64,000 nucleotides of DNA from assembly GCA_030220185.1 (NCBI GenBank), contig JASPKZ010010195.1:1-64000 (forward strand), given 5' to 3'. The notes beneath the pieces were generated by a model that saw only the letters and a program-made list of their open reading frames with translations, was not told where the DNA came from and did not search any database. Origin of the DNA: Diploptera punctata. Taxonomy: Eukaryota > Arthropoda > Insecta > Blattodea > Blaberidae. Made by a program: the position numbers and the translations under genes. Below are positions 51,446 through 63,600 of the stretch, in pieces (positions within the stretch are counted from its first letter, which is position 1; each line of letters opens with the position of its first letter).

Positions 51446-51883
51446 ATATATAATATATATATATATATAAACAAACATATGACTGTTTGTCCTTTATAGA
51501 CTTCTAACCGTTGAACCGATCTTCGTGAAAATTTATATATTCGGGTTTTCAAATGCGGCGTGTTTAGCAGTTATCTATGATGTTCTAAAATAATTAGGTG
51601 TAGCAGCTCACATGAAACGAAAATTTAAGAATCGTTCTAGCGATCGCAATTATTGATGTTTCACAACAAAACTCGGAATATCCTATTAATAAACCGAGGT
51701 ATGTATTATCAAAAAAATCAGCGAAATCCGACCGTTAGAAGTGGGAGTTTACCAGAAATTTGAAATTAAAAAATTTCTCTAGTAACCGCCAAGTTTGGTT
51801 CGTCGCAGTGTGTACCATATAATTAATTAACCCTCAATATTTAATTTATTTAGGCGTAGCAGTGCACGTCGGGTATTCCCTAG
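51446..51883 (+). mobile_element. Helitron-2, 5' end obscured
   Basis: The 3' end is the same as in the other Helitrons: 'ttatttaggcgtagcag', hairpin GGCGT with ACGTC, then 'gggtattcc' and CTAG before a T. The 5' part is an AT run and differs from family 1: 'gaccgttagaagtgggag' and 'cagaaatttgaaattaa'. Traces of this family are at 22655 and 63376. Confidence 0.65.
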
Positions 51884-51939
51884 TATTTTAATAAAGTAAT
51901 GGAAAAATGAATCAGCAGATATTATGTAAATTGTATCAA

Positions 51940-52110
51940 ATTATAGAACGATATAAAAGACCAAGAGCCAGATGGTGAGACAGAGTGCAGGGAGGCAGTG
52001 GACGAGAAGTGCAAGAAGCTTTTCAACATGGAAAAAACTGACAAAGGAAATAGAAAATAGAAAGGCGCACTACGAGTTATATAGAAAAGAGTGATTAGAG
52101 ATCAGTGTAA
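51940..52110 (+). pseudogene. LINE 3' tail fragment
   Basis: One frame reads 'KRPRARWDRVQGGSGREVQ'-like with stops, the Arg/Gly-rich end of a LINE reverse transcriptase. Confidence 0.35.
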
Positions 52111-52254
52111 GTGCATCAAAAACAAGTGATCACGAACAAGAATATAAGTTCAAATATGCCTTAGGACTAGTTCATCTATGGAGTGGACTCGAGCTACCCT
52201 GTCTTCGGGCAGGAGGTTATAACCTTCATGAGATGGTAAAGGCTAAATTCAAAT

Positions 52255-52629
52255 ACAATACGTGGAGTCCTCTGCTTCTTATACAATACTTTGTCCACCT
52301 CATCACCCTTTCATATTTCTTTTCGCTTCCATTCGCTATCCTCCCACTATAACTTAAACACGCGATCGAGAGAAAATTTGACTCTAACTGTTCCTCTACA
52401 TCGAACATCTCACTATTCTTCATCCTTACTTGTTTCAGCCATCCGACACTGGAATTCCCTCCCCTCGTATATCAAGGACTGTCCGACTCAAAAACAGTTC
52501 AAAACAAAACTTACTTCATATTTCCTTAGACAATATAATATATAACCGTGTACCATGTCTTCTTTTGTTATTCCTTTATATTTTAAACTTTTCTTACCAT
52601 GCCATTTAGCGTACCTAAACTAATTATAG

Positions 52630-52722
<93 letters not shown>

Positions 52723-52890
52723 GTTTTCCTCTCTTTCCCTTGGCAACTTTATATTGTGTAGCCTATATCTAATATGTATCATTAATCAACATGGAGATAA
52801 TTCATAATTATTATTATATGTATAATTTAACCCTGATGAAGTGCAAGAGAAACTTTACGGTCTTTAAGTCCATCAGGTAAAATAAATAAA
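52255..52890 (+). pseudogene. LINE-C-type (CR1/Jockey-like) 3' end
   Basis: An open stretch (to 52545) ends 'SAIRHWNSLPSYIKDCPTQK' and 'FKTKLTSYFLRQYNI' before the stop: the conserved W-NSLP-I---F C-terminus of CR1/Jockey-like reverse transcriptases. The 3' UTR contains a long ATT microsatellite (52631-52720). It then has CCTGATG pairing with CATCAGG (52834-52877), and a TAAA-type tail into which a Helitron is inserted at 52890/52891. Confidence 0.8.
52631..52721. repeat. (ATT)n microsatellite
   Basis: A pure ATT run of about 30 units within the LINE 3' UTR. Confidence 0.95.
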
Positions 52891-53382
52891 TCTAATATAT
52901 AAAAGTCAATGTTTGTTTGTTTGTTTGTTTGTTTGTTCGTTCGTTCATATTCTATGCGCGGCCATACTGTTGATCCGAATTTGATGAGGTTTTTGCAAAA
53001 TGTTCAGGATATTCCCGACATGAACATAGGCTATAAGAGAGTTGTGATATCCAATCCCTTCACGCCTAAAAATCACCATTTGTAATGAAAAAGTGAAATA
53101 AAGTCCCTATTTTGACGCTTAAATGGCTTACGTTGCCTAAACCATAATAAATACACCAAATTAATGTACACATAATCGAATATCTCTCAAAGCTCTACAA
53201 AAAAGTCAGCGACAGATTATGTTTATCTTTTACGGAAAACTCACAATAACAATTTTGTCTTTTATTGATACCAAGAAGATCGGGATAAGTAGATTCCCGG
53301 GCAAGCATAACAGCGCATGGCTGGTGGTAAAAACATATTAACATTTATTTAGGAGTAGCAGCGCACGCCGGGTATTAACTTG
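52891..53382 (+). mobile_element. Non-autonomous Helitron, copy 2 (short)
   Basis: Starts TCTAATATATAAAAGTC after an A and ends 'cgcacgccgggtattaa' then CTTG before a T (CTTG in place of the usual CTAG). GTTT units at 52911-52935. About half the length of the copy at 16506. Confidence 0.8.
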
Positions 53383-53455
53383 TAAACAATAAATAAAAAT
53401 AATAACTTACGGTTATTGAAAAAAGAAAATTTCACTGCGGTACGACATATTGAAA
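53383..53455. other. Junction between Helitron and truncated LTR element
   Basis: A short unique stretch. The partial Gag of the minus LTR element stops at about 53456. Confidence 0.5.
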
Positions 53456-53880
53456 TAAGCTCTAAGTTCTCTCTGCCATCTTCGTTGTCCTCTCCCATCC
53501 TTACGATTTCGTTCTCTCCTTCAATCAGTTGCCCACAAGCCTTCTCCCTAATCTCTTCGTGTTTCCTATCCATTTTTTTATCTTTATTTGCCTGCCTCTT
53601 TCTATTCCTACTTCTTAACAACATAAATACACACAGATATATTCTCCGTTAAATCACTGTAATATTTTGATTTCTTATATAGGTAAAAATTAAAAAAAAT
53701 GCTTATTCTGTTGTTGTGTCACTTACTGCTTCCTTCCTTCATTCAGTTGCTGTCTGTCTGCTTGTTGCCATCATCTTCTCTGTCCTGGTTGCCTCGTGGT
53801 CGTGGGACTTAGTCGTTCTGCCGTTGATTTCTATTCGTGTGTTACTTTACGACCTATTCTGCCCGCACGTTAGGGAGCCA
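53456..53880 (-). pseudogene. Truncated second interior (leader and Gag start)
   Basis: To the left of the LTR at 53884-54952 a second interior begins, in the same minus orientation: the PBS region at 53861-53880, the leader, and Gag residues from MLLRSRNRKRQANK to 'EDNEDGRENLE', then abrupt loss. It therefore reads LTR-interior-LTR-interior when combined with the rest. Confidence 0.85.
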
Positions 53881-53883
53881 ATA

Positions 53884-54952
53884 TGGGGAGGGGTTATTGT
53901 TGGGCCAAGAGGTAAAGATTGGATTTAGTGACACTAGGAATACTGAAGGAGTTCTCCATGTGTGAGAACTTAGGTTGCTCGGTTGGTATTCGGATAGAGT
54001 TGAGGTTCTTATCTCGGGATTCCACGAGGACTTCGTCGGGCAGAATTAATGTACAAAGAATATCTGGTAAAAGTAGTTTATTCTTGACTTTTATAAACTG
54101 CAAGTAATTGTATATATATGAAGTGAATTTATCCAACTTTTTAGAACGTAGTGTTTTGAAGTGACTTGATGAAATTATACACGAGGAAGTAAGTGACGGA
54201 GGAGAAGCCTCTCTCGCCTATAGGTAAATTAGTTACTCCCACTACCTCGATCACGTGGACCTAAGGTCTGTGCTTAGGCACATATAACGAAACATATAAC
54301 TGGTTAATGCGCCCTCCTATTTTGATTCCGGGGGTGTTACAAATTTATTATTGGCGATTTACGCCTTCAGAGGTTGGACCTTTTTTCCCCGTGCTGGCTT
54401 CACGTACAGTCTAGTCACAAACATTAGCTAGGCTTGGGTTTTTTCTTAGGCTTGGGTTTTTTCCTAGGCTTCCGACGCTAGAAACTTGCCAAGTTCCCAC
54501 ACTTTTTGCTAACGATGTTTGTGTCAGGGGGTAAAAACCCCCGCTTGTACATTAGCTAATGGTTATGGTTTATCACGCTAAATCAGTTAACTGGAGGCTT
54601 AGAAGATATCTCTACTCAATCTGTCGAGCAAAGGATTATTGTCATTAGTAAGTTATTATCATGTGTCAGCCACTTCCGTCTTCACAAAAGAAAGGGTTAC
54701 ATTACCTGAGTTGTCAGTCTTCTTTAATAACTAATAATTTGATTACATTGATGCTGCCTTCTTTGGATCATTTTATACGGCCTTTGCTCCTACATAATCA
54801 GGTTCCACTCTCTTCCTGATCGATTTGAATATAAATATGACCTAAGTCCAGTAACTGCTTCATTTAATGATGTTATAATATCATCTGATTATTATTGCCG
54901 CCATAGGGATTTATTTAGATTACACAGGAGGCTGTATGAATGGATTGCCACA
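53884..54952 (-). repeat. LTR, shared middle copy (minus)
   Basis: 1069 bp, ends TGGGGAGGGG.../...TTGCCACA on the plus strand. Close to the copy at 58563-59629: visible differences are mostly one-base indels. Confidence 0.9.
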
Positions 54953-57302
54953 AATGCCCTATAAACAAATGGAAAAATCAAGGATTTTTTTTTATTTGTT
55001 TATATCCTCTCGCGTAATATAATGCTAGTATCATAGCTATAGTGGCCTTTAAAGAAAAAATGGCTATAATATTTTGTTTAGAGCACGTTAACCCTGAGAG
55101 TGTTTTCCAGCACGTCAATTATGTTCAGATTGTAAACACTGATATGTACCCCTTTTACCTGGGATCGTTCTTTGAGGTTAAATAGACTCACTTTCTGCAA
55201 TATAGACATACATAAATATTCATTAAGAAAAAAAAAGATACACCCTTAATATATTTGGTGGTCTACTCAAACCATTCATGCTTATACAATTACCATTCAA
55301 AACTATTTAGTTGAATACCAGTATAGCAATAATTGCTTCTTCATGTGTAACTGTTTATTTTCAATTTAATTTACACCTTAATATCTACCTACATTATAAT
55401 GTGGCGTCTCACAGCTTGGGAATTCATATTGCGATGAACCAATTTTTGTCTACTTCAAACCATATGTCGAATAACACTTCAGTCTTGCTAAATTAATTTA
55501 AATTGGAGTCAATAAGACTTATTTACATGGATCTATATCTTTGCGACCAAAATACTAAATATCGCGTTTAAGCAGCTGTGCTATCGTTATAAACAAATTA
55601 TTATTGATAGTATTACACCCCTTATCATATTTTCCCCATAGGTATTGCATACGTACGAATTCATCAATGCTTATTAATCCATGAAATATTCATGATTCTT
55701 AATATTTTATTCTCAACATATTTCGGCCCATTTACTTTGCCAAAGCATTAGCTGGCATATATCATTGCTCAGCCAAACGACGTTATTTTCTTAAGCGTGC
55801 AAATCATTTCCTTCGAATGCAGAATCGTATAGTATGTCACATTTCGCTTCCACCAGCGACCATGACTTCATCTCATCTCATTATTAACATCGAATACCAA
55901 TTCGCACAAATTGTCACATTCGCTTCCATCAGCGACCGTGACTTCATCTCATCTCATTATTAACATCGAATACAAATTCGCACAAATTGTCACATTCGCT
56001 TTCACCAGCGACCATGACTTCATCTCATCTCATTATTAGATAATACGGGATCCCTTGCCCTCAAATATTTTCAACAAAATAGCACGCGTGTTATACAAAC
56101 ACAGGTGACGTGCCGTCTTCGGCCCACGTCTACAAATTAAATTCTGTAAATATAATCAACAAATAAATTCCTCACGCTTTATAGGTTCACACCGTCACTC
56201 CGGCCTTTCAATTAAGGTGCATTGAGCTTCACCCTGTCTCATTAGCTCCTATATTTACGCTGTCTTATTGTTATTTTAGACAAAAGAATCATAATCATCA
56301 TGATATTATTCGTATTCAGATTGTTGTACAAGTTTCTTCAATTACCTATATGTATTAAACAATGACAATGGCCTATATGGGCTCATTTTAACATTTACTG
56401 GATTAAGTAGATACTGCAGCTTTCTGCTCGAGCGATTGGGTTAAAACATTTAAAATATAGATCCATTCTCTATCGATAAGTTCAAATCAACAATTTATTA
56501 ATCGCCCTCAATCTTAGCTGAAAGTGGACATGCAGGTGTTATGTATTCACCCTAATTCAATTAATTATATCATATTCATCAATATGGGGGTATTATCATG
56601 ATTAATATCTAAATTGACATTTCACACTTTATTTTTTTTCGCAGTCATTGTGCCCTTTCCTCTCGCGATTAGCGTTTTCATCTAGGGCCTATTTAATCAC
56701 TTTATTAGTGTTATTTATTTTAATTACTGATTATATTTGGTACTTTACCATACAAACTTATTTATTTTTTTTTTCACTAATACTTTCATTTATGTCCTAA
56801 TCTCAGCTGTATTGAGTCGAATCCCCGTGAAAACTGGTTCATGCATTTAAGTATAATTTATCAGGTCTTGTTTTTTTTTTTTTTTTTCGTTTGGGGATTA
56901 TGTAGAGCTTATATGTTTTGTACCTTTTGTATGTTATATCAAAATTTTGTCGGTATATAACCACTTCCTTACCTGGGTACTGCATAATTTCAGCGTTTAC
57001 ATGGACCTTTATCTCATACCTAAAATCACAGTAGTGTCTACCTGTGCACACATACAATATAGTACAATGCGAGACATACACACATACGTAATATATCCAT
57101 TCCGTTGTCATTCTTACGTGTAAAAATCTCTCCCTCCTATTTTTCGAGTGTCATTTTCACTGTCCGTCTATCTACCCTTAATACTATTAGTGTCTAATTT
57201 CACAGTCTGTTAACTCGCAAAGGCCTCCTGTACTATTATTATATACATGTTTTGCGATACTACGCCCACACGCAAACAAACTCTGAACACACGCATGGTA
57301 AT
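54953..57302 (-). other. Non-coding interior of the minus LTR element
   Basis: Collinear, in reverse, with 41769-44093. Contains three tandem copies of the 77-bp unit (55838, 55915 and 55991) where the plus element has two. No polymerase frames. Confidence 0.75.
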
Positions 57303-58306
57303 TTATCGGGTCTTTACAGCCTCAATCTTATCCTTAGATTCACATATGATGACTAGACTTTTGTCAAAATTTTTCAAATGATTCATTTTCTGCACTATAT
57401 CAATGCCTAACTCATTAAATCTAGGCTCTACTATCATTTCGATCAATTCAGAGCGTTTATCCTGCTCTGCAATTTTCTGAGCTACTTGGGGCTTTAGTGT
57501 TTCTTGTTCGTGGGCTGGCTTTTGTACAAATAGACACATATAATTTACCCTTTTGTCCGAGTTCTCTACACTACAGAGCACATTCTTGTCGACTCGTTTT
57601 ATTTCCCCTTGTAATTCCTCCTGTTTCTCCCCTAAGTTAGTTTGTAACGTTATATACTATTGTTCATCTCTGTTCTCATTTGACTTATTACCCTGTTTTT
57701 CTGTTTTCTCTGAGTCTTTAATAAGTTTTTGTTCCATTTTATTTATCTTTAGTTCTACACACGCTGACGATTCATTTATTTTCGCTTCTAGCATCTCTCT
57801 ATCTTTTCTCATTCATCCCTAATGTTTCTTTCAACGTAAATACATCCTTTTCCCTTGCTTATCTCCATCTGTCCTCTCCAAGTTTCAAATTCCTGTTTCA
57901 TTATTCCCTCTGCATTGCCTCTAAATCCATTTTCCTATTTCTATCTATCGTCTCTAAATCCATTTTTCCTACTTCTATCTATCGTCTCTAAATCCATTTT
58001 CCTACTTCTATCCATCTCCTCTATTCTCGACATTAGTATTTCCATGTATTTCATGGTGTCGGTGCTTGGATTTCCCTTGTCCTCTACTTCCCCTCTAGCT
58101 TCTACTCTTGCGTTGTTTTCACTACTTTCCCCTGTGCTCTGCTCTAAGTTCTCTCTGCCATCTTCGTTGTCCTCTCCCATCCTTACGATTTCGTTCTCTC
58201 CTTCAATCAGTTGCCCACAAGCCTTCTCCCTAATCTCTTCGTGTTTCCTATCCATTTTTTTTTCTTTATTTGCCTGCCTCTTTCTATTCCTACTTCTTAA
58301 CAACAT
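57303..58306 (-). pseudogene. Gag N-terminal half, capsid domain deleted
   Basis: Starts MLLRSRNRKRQANKEKK at 58306 and follows the plus-copy Gag ('MDRKHEEIREKACGQLIEG', 'GEDNEDGRENLEQSTGESSE', the MDRSRKMDLE repeats) with stops. It continues in pieces as 'VENSDKRVNYMCLFVQKPA' (57303-57581). After 'NHLKNFDKSLVIICESKDK' it jumps to sequence equal to the plus copy's region beyond the Gag stop. The capsid-like and basic parts are absent. Confidence 0.75.
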
Positions 58307-58562
58307 AAATACACACAGATATATTCTCCGTTAAATCACTGTAATATTTTGATTTCTTATATAGGTAAAAAGTAAAAAAAATGCTTATTCTGTTGTTGTG
58401 TCACTTACTGCTTCCTTCCTTCAGTTGCTGTCTGTCTGCTTGTTGCCATCATCTTCTCTGTCCTGGTTGCCTCGTGGTCGTGGGACTTAGTCGTTCTGGC
58501 CGTTTATTTCTATTCGTGTGTTACTTTACGACCTATTCTGCCCGCACGTTAGGGAGCCAATA

Positions 58563-59629
58563 TGGGGAGGGGTTATTGTTGGGCCAAGAGGTAAAGATTG
58601 GATTTAGTGACACTAGGAATACTGAAGGAGTTCTCCATGTGTGAGAACTTAGGTTGCTCGGTTGGTATTCGGTAGAGTTGAGGTTCTTATCTCGGGATTC
58701 CACGAGGACTTCGTCGGGCAGAATTAATGTACAAAGAATATCTGGTAAAAGTAGTTATTTCTTGACTTTTATAAACTGCAAGTAATTGTATATATATGAA
58801 GTGAATTTATCCAACTTTTTAGAACGTAGTGTTTTGAAGTGACTTGATGAAATTATACACGAGAAGTAAGTGACGAGGGAGAAGCCTCTCTCGCCTATAG
58901 GTAAATTAGTTACTCCCACTACCTCGATCACGTGGACCTAAGGTCTGTGCTTAGGCACATATAACGAAACATATAACTGGTTAATGCGCCCTCCTATTTT
59001 GATTCCGGGGGTGTTACAAATTTATTATTGGCGATTTACGCCTTCAGAGGTTGGACCTTTTTTCCCCGTGCTGGCTTCACGTACCAGTCTAGTCACAAAC
59101 ATTAGCTAGGCTTGGGTTTTTTCTTAGGCTTGGGTTTTTTCCTAGGCTTCCGACGCTAGAAACTTGCCAAGTTCCCACACTTTTTGCTAACGATGTTTGT
59201 GTCAGGGTAAAACCCCCGCTTGTACATTAGCTAATGGGTTATGGTTATCCACGCTAAATCAGTTAACTGGAGGCTTAGAAGATATCTCTACTCAATCTGT
59301 CGAGCAAAGGATTATTGTCATTAGTAAGTTATTATCATGTGTCAGCCACTTCCGTCTTCACAAAAGAAAGGGTTACATTACCTGAGTTTGTCAGTCTTCT
59401 TTAATAACTAATAATTTGATTACATTGATGCTGACTTCTTTGGATCATTTTATACGGCCTTTGCTCCTACATAATCAGGTTCCACTCTCTTCCCTGATCG
59501 ATTTGAATATAAATATGACCTAAGTCCAGTAACTGCTTCATTTAATGATGTTATAATATCATCTGATTATTATTGCCGATAGGGATTTATTTAGATTTAC
59601 ACAGGAGGCTGTATGAATGGATTGCCACA
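58563..59629 (-). repeat. LTR, outer copy (minus, 5' of the element)
   Basis: 1067 bp, about 10 percent or more diverged from the plus element's LTRs by eye, but close to the one at 53884. Followed at 59630 by unrelated sequence. The opposite end of the element has no LTR, so no target duplication can be tested. Confidence 0.9.
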
Positions 59630-59860
59630 AAACAGAGAACTAGTCTGATATGTCAATCACCAATCTGGATAATCAAGAGATTTTTAATCAACATTCTCTT
59701 CCTTTAGCTGTTGACGAATCAACGCCAAACTGCAAGGCAGTAGCGCCTGTGACTCTAGGCAGGGCCCTCACAGGGTACTATCAGCCGGGCATACTGAACC
59801 CTGGTGTTTTAATCAGGTTGTTACTCATCCCCTCAACGTTATCCTACCTGTCTTTGAACA
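59630..59860. other. Unassigned sequence
   Basis: A chance frame at 59650-59904 ('TLGRALTGYYQPGILNPG') is not recognised. It may be flanking LINE sequence. Confidence 0.35.
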
Positions 59861-59985
59861 GGCTTTGGATTGGAAAAAGGATTGGTCGATTGAGATTGAA
59901 ATGACAGAGAGATGAGGAGGAGAGTGACAGTAGATTAATTGGGCGCAGGAAGATGCTGTGTAACATTGTCGAACCTGCTAAATAC
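59861..59985 (+). pseudogene. LINE 3' tail fragment
   Basis: 'ggattggaaaaaggattggt', 'gattaattgggcgcaggaag' and 'acattgtcgaacctgctaa' parallel 11210-11295. Only the last 125 bp of the element remains. Confidence 0.6.
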
Positions 59986-60934
59986 ATAAAAAAATATATA
60001 AAATGGATGTTTATTTATTTGTTTGTTTTTTTCTTCGTACTTTATGCGCGGCCATACCGTTGATCCGAGAGTGATGGGGCTTTTTGAAAAATGTTCAGGA
60101 GATTTCCGGGATGAACATAGGCGATAAGAGAGTTGTGATACTCAACTTCTATACCCTTAAAATTCGCCCTTTGTAGTGGAAGACGTGAAAAAAGTAGCTC
60201 TTCGAACGCTTAAATGGCTTACGCTGCCTAAACCATAACAAATACACTAAATTAACGTACACAGAATTGAATATCTAAAAAAAAAACTACAAAAAAGTCC
60301 GCGACAGCATATGTTTATCTCTAACAGATAACTCACAATAATCATTTTGTCTTTCATCGACGCCAAGAAGATCGAGACAAGTAGCTAAGTAGATTCATGT
60401 GCAAGCATGGCGGATATTCCTTTACGGATAACTCACAATAACGAATTTTGTCCTTTAGTTCATATATGCCAAGCAGATCGAGATAAATAGATTCCCGGGC
60501 AACACCGTGTAATCTGCACGGAGAATCTTAAAATAATTACGATATACATTTTTCGTTTTACTTATTCAACTAATCATAAGAAATGCATTAATTTTCGTCT
60601 TTCACCTCATTTATGCCAAGAAGATCGAGATGAGTAGATTCCCGGACAACGCCGGATAAACAGCACGGGGTATCTAAAAATAATTACGATATAAATTTTT
60701 CTTCCTACTTATTCAACTAAACACAAAACACATTAATTTTCGCATTTCAGCTCATTTGTGTAAAGAAGATCGTGATAAGTATATTCCCGGGCAACGCCGG
60801 GCAATCAGCACGGGGTAAGCTTATCTAAAAATATAAATTTATAATTATTTTTCCTTCTACTTATTCAACTAAACATAAAAGCACATTAATTTTAATTTAT
60901 TTAGGCGTAGCAGCGCACGCCGTGTATTAACTAG
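59986..60934 (+). mobile_element. Non-autonomous Helitron, copy 3
   Basis: The 5' end is blurred (AAATATATAAAATGGATG). Then comes the family's 'tatgcgcggccataccgtt', 'atgttcaggagatttccggg' and 3' end 'ttaggcgtagcagcgcac', a perfect hairpin GGCGT/ACGCC and CTAG before a T. Three internal units of about 146 bp, each with 'gattcccgg.caacgccg' and 'cagcacgggg', start near 60488, 60636 and 60781. Confidence 0.8.
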
Positions 60935-60935
60935 T

Positions 60936-62030
60936 ATTCCATAAACCAGCAAAATGGTACCGTAATTTCAACTTGCTGACGAATTTGCTTAGTTTATGCA
61001 GTAGGTGCGTGACGGGCTTTTGAATATTTTAATAAAGCCTATTAATTTATAAAATGCCGTCTTTTTAAATATTTTACCTTCTAAGTTATAAATTGAGGAG
61101 CTTTTTTAAGTCTTAAAGGCTTAGTAGTTTCCTTACTAATTTATGTTTTTACGAATTGTTAAAAACTGATTACAGTTAAGAATACCATACGATTTCTCAG
61201 AAATTGTTAAGAGATACGCGAAATTATTCTTGGTTTATTATTGGAACTAGACATTGCAAGTGATACAGAGAGAAGGAGAAAGATGATTCCATTTATTTTG
61301 TCTTATCAAACAGCAGGATTTGTTAACAGTATCTCGTATATAAATTTTATATGTTCACTATTACATTGCATAAATAAAACGCTGAGAGGAGATAGAGAGA
61401 GAAATAGAGAAGGAAGAGAGAGAAAGAGAGATGTATTCTATACAATATACGATTTTAATTGCGTATCGTATATCAAGAGTTCTAAGAAACCATTCCCTTA
61501 AAAAAGTATTTTAATCTAATAAACTTAATACATCATGGGATAGATTTCAGTTTATTTAAATTAAGATTATTAGAGATAAATAATTTAATATTAACTTCTT
61601 TGATATGAATATATAAGTTTGGTCAGAAATGCCGTTTTAAAATTATCTAACTTTAATTTATAGGATTAAAAAAAGCTGAATTATAATATTTCCATCGCAA
61701 AGGGATTCCATGCAATATCTATCTAGTCACTAACAATACAACCTCTTCAATTATTATAGAATTCCGAAATAATGTAGAAACAAAAGATTTTTGAAAAATT
61801 GTTATAGACCTTCATCGATCCTATTTACTGCAGGGGTTTTCCTGTTTAGAAAATACCATTGCTCTTATGGAAACGCTATTGCCACTTGACGTTGCAGACC
61901 GAATGAAGAGATGTAAATGTAATTATCCCCAAGTTTCGTTCGAATGGTGATTTTTCAATGACATCTTCGCTAGCCGCTATTCCAGAAATTGCGTTCACCC
62001 ACTAAATTTATTAAATATGTGGGTAATAGA
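60936..62030. other. Unassigned sequence
   Basis: About 1.1 kb without recognised features, apart from a GA-rich stretch at 61386-61432. Confidence 0.4.
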
Positions 62031-63150
62031 ACTAAGTAACTAACTGGCACTATCGAACCCGTAGGTTCATGGCCGCTCGGACATAGGTTCTCCATACATC
62101 CCTATCCTCAGCTAATGTTTTCCAATCATCAGCTGTATAGGCCTAATCTACTCCCTCAAATCATATTTAATGTTATTCTCTCACCTTATTATTGGTCTGC
62201 TAACTGGGCGTTTTCCCTCTGGTTTTCCTACAAGAAGCTTCCATGCACATATTCCACTCCCCATTCGTGCCACATGCCCTGCCAATCCCAATCTACGAGA
62301 CTTAACTGTTTTTGTTATATGTGGCTTCCTATAAAGACCATGTAGTTCACTGATAAGTAGTCTTCTCCATTCACCTGTCTGTTAATCTCTCTTTGGTCCA
62401 AAAATTTTCCTAAGAACTTTATTCTCAAATACTCGTAATCTCCTTTCCTCCCTCAAAGTAAGAGTCCATGTTTCGCATCCATATCATATAACTGGTAGAA
62501 ATAATAGTTTTATATATTTTCAGTTCAACGTTTTTTGAAAGGAGTTGGGACATCAAGAGTCTCTGTATGCATAATAGCAAACATTTGCAGAATTGAGTTC
62601 TATTTAATTTCTTTGTGCATCTCATTCCTATTTGTAATTATTGTTTCTAGGTATTTGAATTCTGCCACCTCCTCAAAATTTCCCTCATTTGTCATTAGCT
62701 GCCCATTTCCATTATATAATGTATTTCTATGTGTAACCCTATATTTAGTTTTATTGATATTTACTTCCAGTCCTAATTTCTTAGTGTTAATCAATAGTGT
62801 GTGCGTGTTGTCCTTTAGTATCTCCTCGCTATCGGCCAATAATAATACATCATCAGCATAAACTAACAGCTTATTAATACCATTGAGTTGTAGGCCTTCT
62901 TCATCCTCTAAAGATTTGATGGCATGCTCTATACAAAATTAATAGTAGAGGAGATAGTGCATCTCCTTGCTTCTACCCATTGTTCAAAAGTATCCGAAAA
63001 CTGTTTGTCTATACGCACCATTCTATTTGTGTCATGTAGATACATTCGTATAAGTCAAACTTTTTAGGAATTCCCAACTCCAGCAGGCTACTATATTACT
63101 TCTCCCTCTTAATTGAATGATATGTTCCATAATAACATTTTCCCATAAAA
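62031..63150 (-). pseudogene. LINE-A reverse transcriptase, catalytic region to 3' end
   Basis: The longest LINE-A copy. From 63150 downward on the minus strand: 'LIRMYLHDTNRMVRI' and 'ARRCTISSTINFV' (degenerate QGD.LSP.LFN block), then 'GINKLLVYADDVLLLADSEE' with the catalytic YADD at 62849-62860, and 'LGLEVNINKTKYRV'. 'FEEVAEFKYLETIITNRNEM' comes next, then 'LKIYKTII' and the 3' end 'AAMNLRV' near 62070. The QGD block is damaged and there are frameshifts, so it is dead. Endonuclease is absent. Confidence 0.85.
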
Positions 63151-63375
63151 CGGGCATCCACCTTCTTGGAAAAGTTGTTGATGAAACTATTTAACTCTAA
63201 TATTTATTTCAAATAAATTAACTAATAAATCAATCTCATTTAAAAGGACACGTTTACTACAAAGAATTGCTCCATAAGAACAATGATATTTTCTTTACCT
63301 GAAAAACCCTATAGGCATAAATAATCATATGGAAATGTATAAAACTTATATAGGCTGCTGTGTGTTGTAAGGCTC
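63151..63375. other. Unassigned sequence
   Basis: No recognised feature. Confidence 0.4.
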
Positions 63376-63600
63376 TAGCTGCCTTGTCTCTTCGAAACCA
63401 AACTCAGCATATTATTAATCAAACCAGAAAGGTTGAATCATTAGTGATGGAGGTTTAAATGAAGCGAGAATTTTAAAAACGCTATATCGGCTGCAATTTT
63501 CGATATTTTGCAAATAAAAGTCGAAACATGCCGTTAAATAAAATGGGAAAAGTAATATCCAAAAGACAGCGGAATCCGATTACACTGGTTAACATGATTT
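63376..63600. mobile_element. Helitron-2-like internal fragment
   Basis: 'aaatgaagcgagaatttt', 'ggctgcaattttcgatattt' and 'agcggaatccgatta' parallel 51610-51740. No termini are seen. Confidence 0.4.

Larger units (their letters stand above)
53456..59629 (-). mobile_element. Tandem minus-strand Gag-only LTR element
   Basis: From right to left: LTR (59629-58563), PBS, Gag N-terminal half, non-coding interior, LTR (54952-53884), then PBS and Gag start of a second interior cut at 53456. The interior is 3.6 kb, about 1 kb shorter than in the plus copy because the Gag/capsid half is missing. It belongs to a related but diverged subfamily. The tandem layout is explained by recombination between LTRs of two copies or by insertion of a circle. 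Confidence 0.85.

Noticed and set aside
52834..52858. Second hammerhead ribozyme (CTGATGA ... GAAA)
   Set aside because: The bases between the core and GAAA cannot form stem II and no flanking stem I pairs. The sequence belongs to the LINE 3' hairpin instead.
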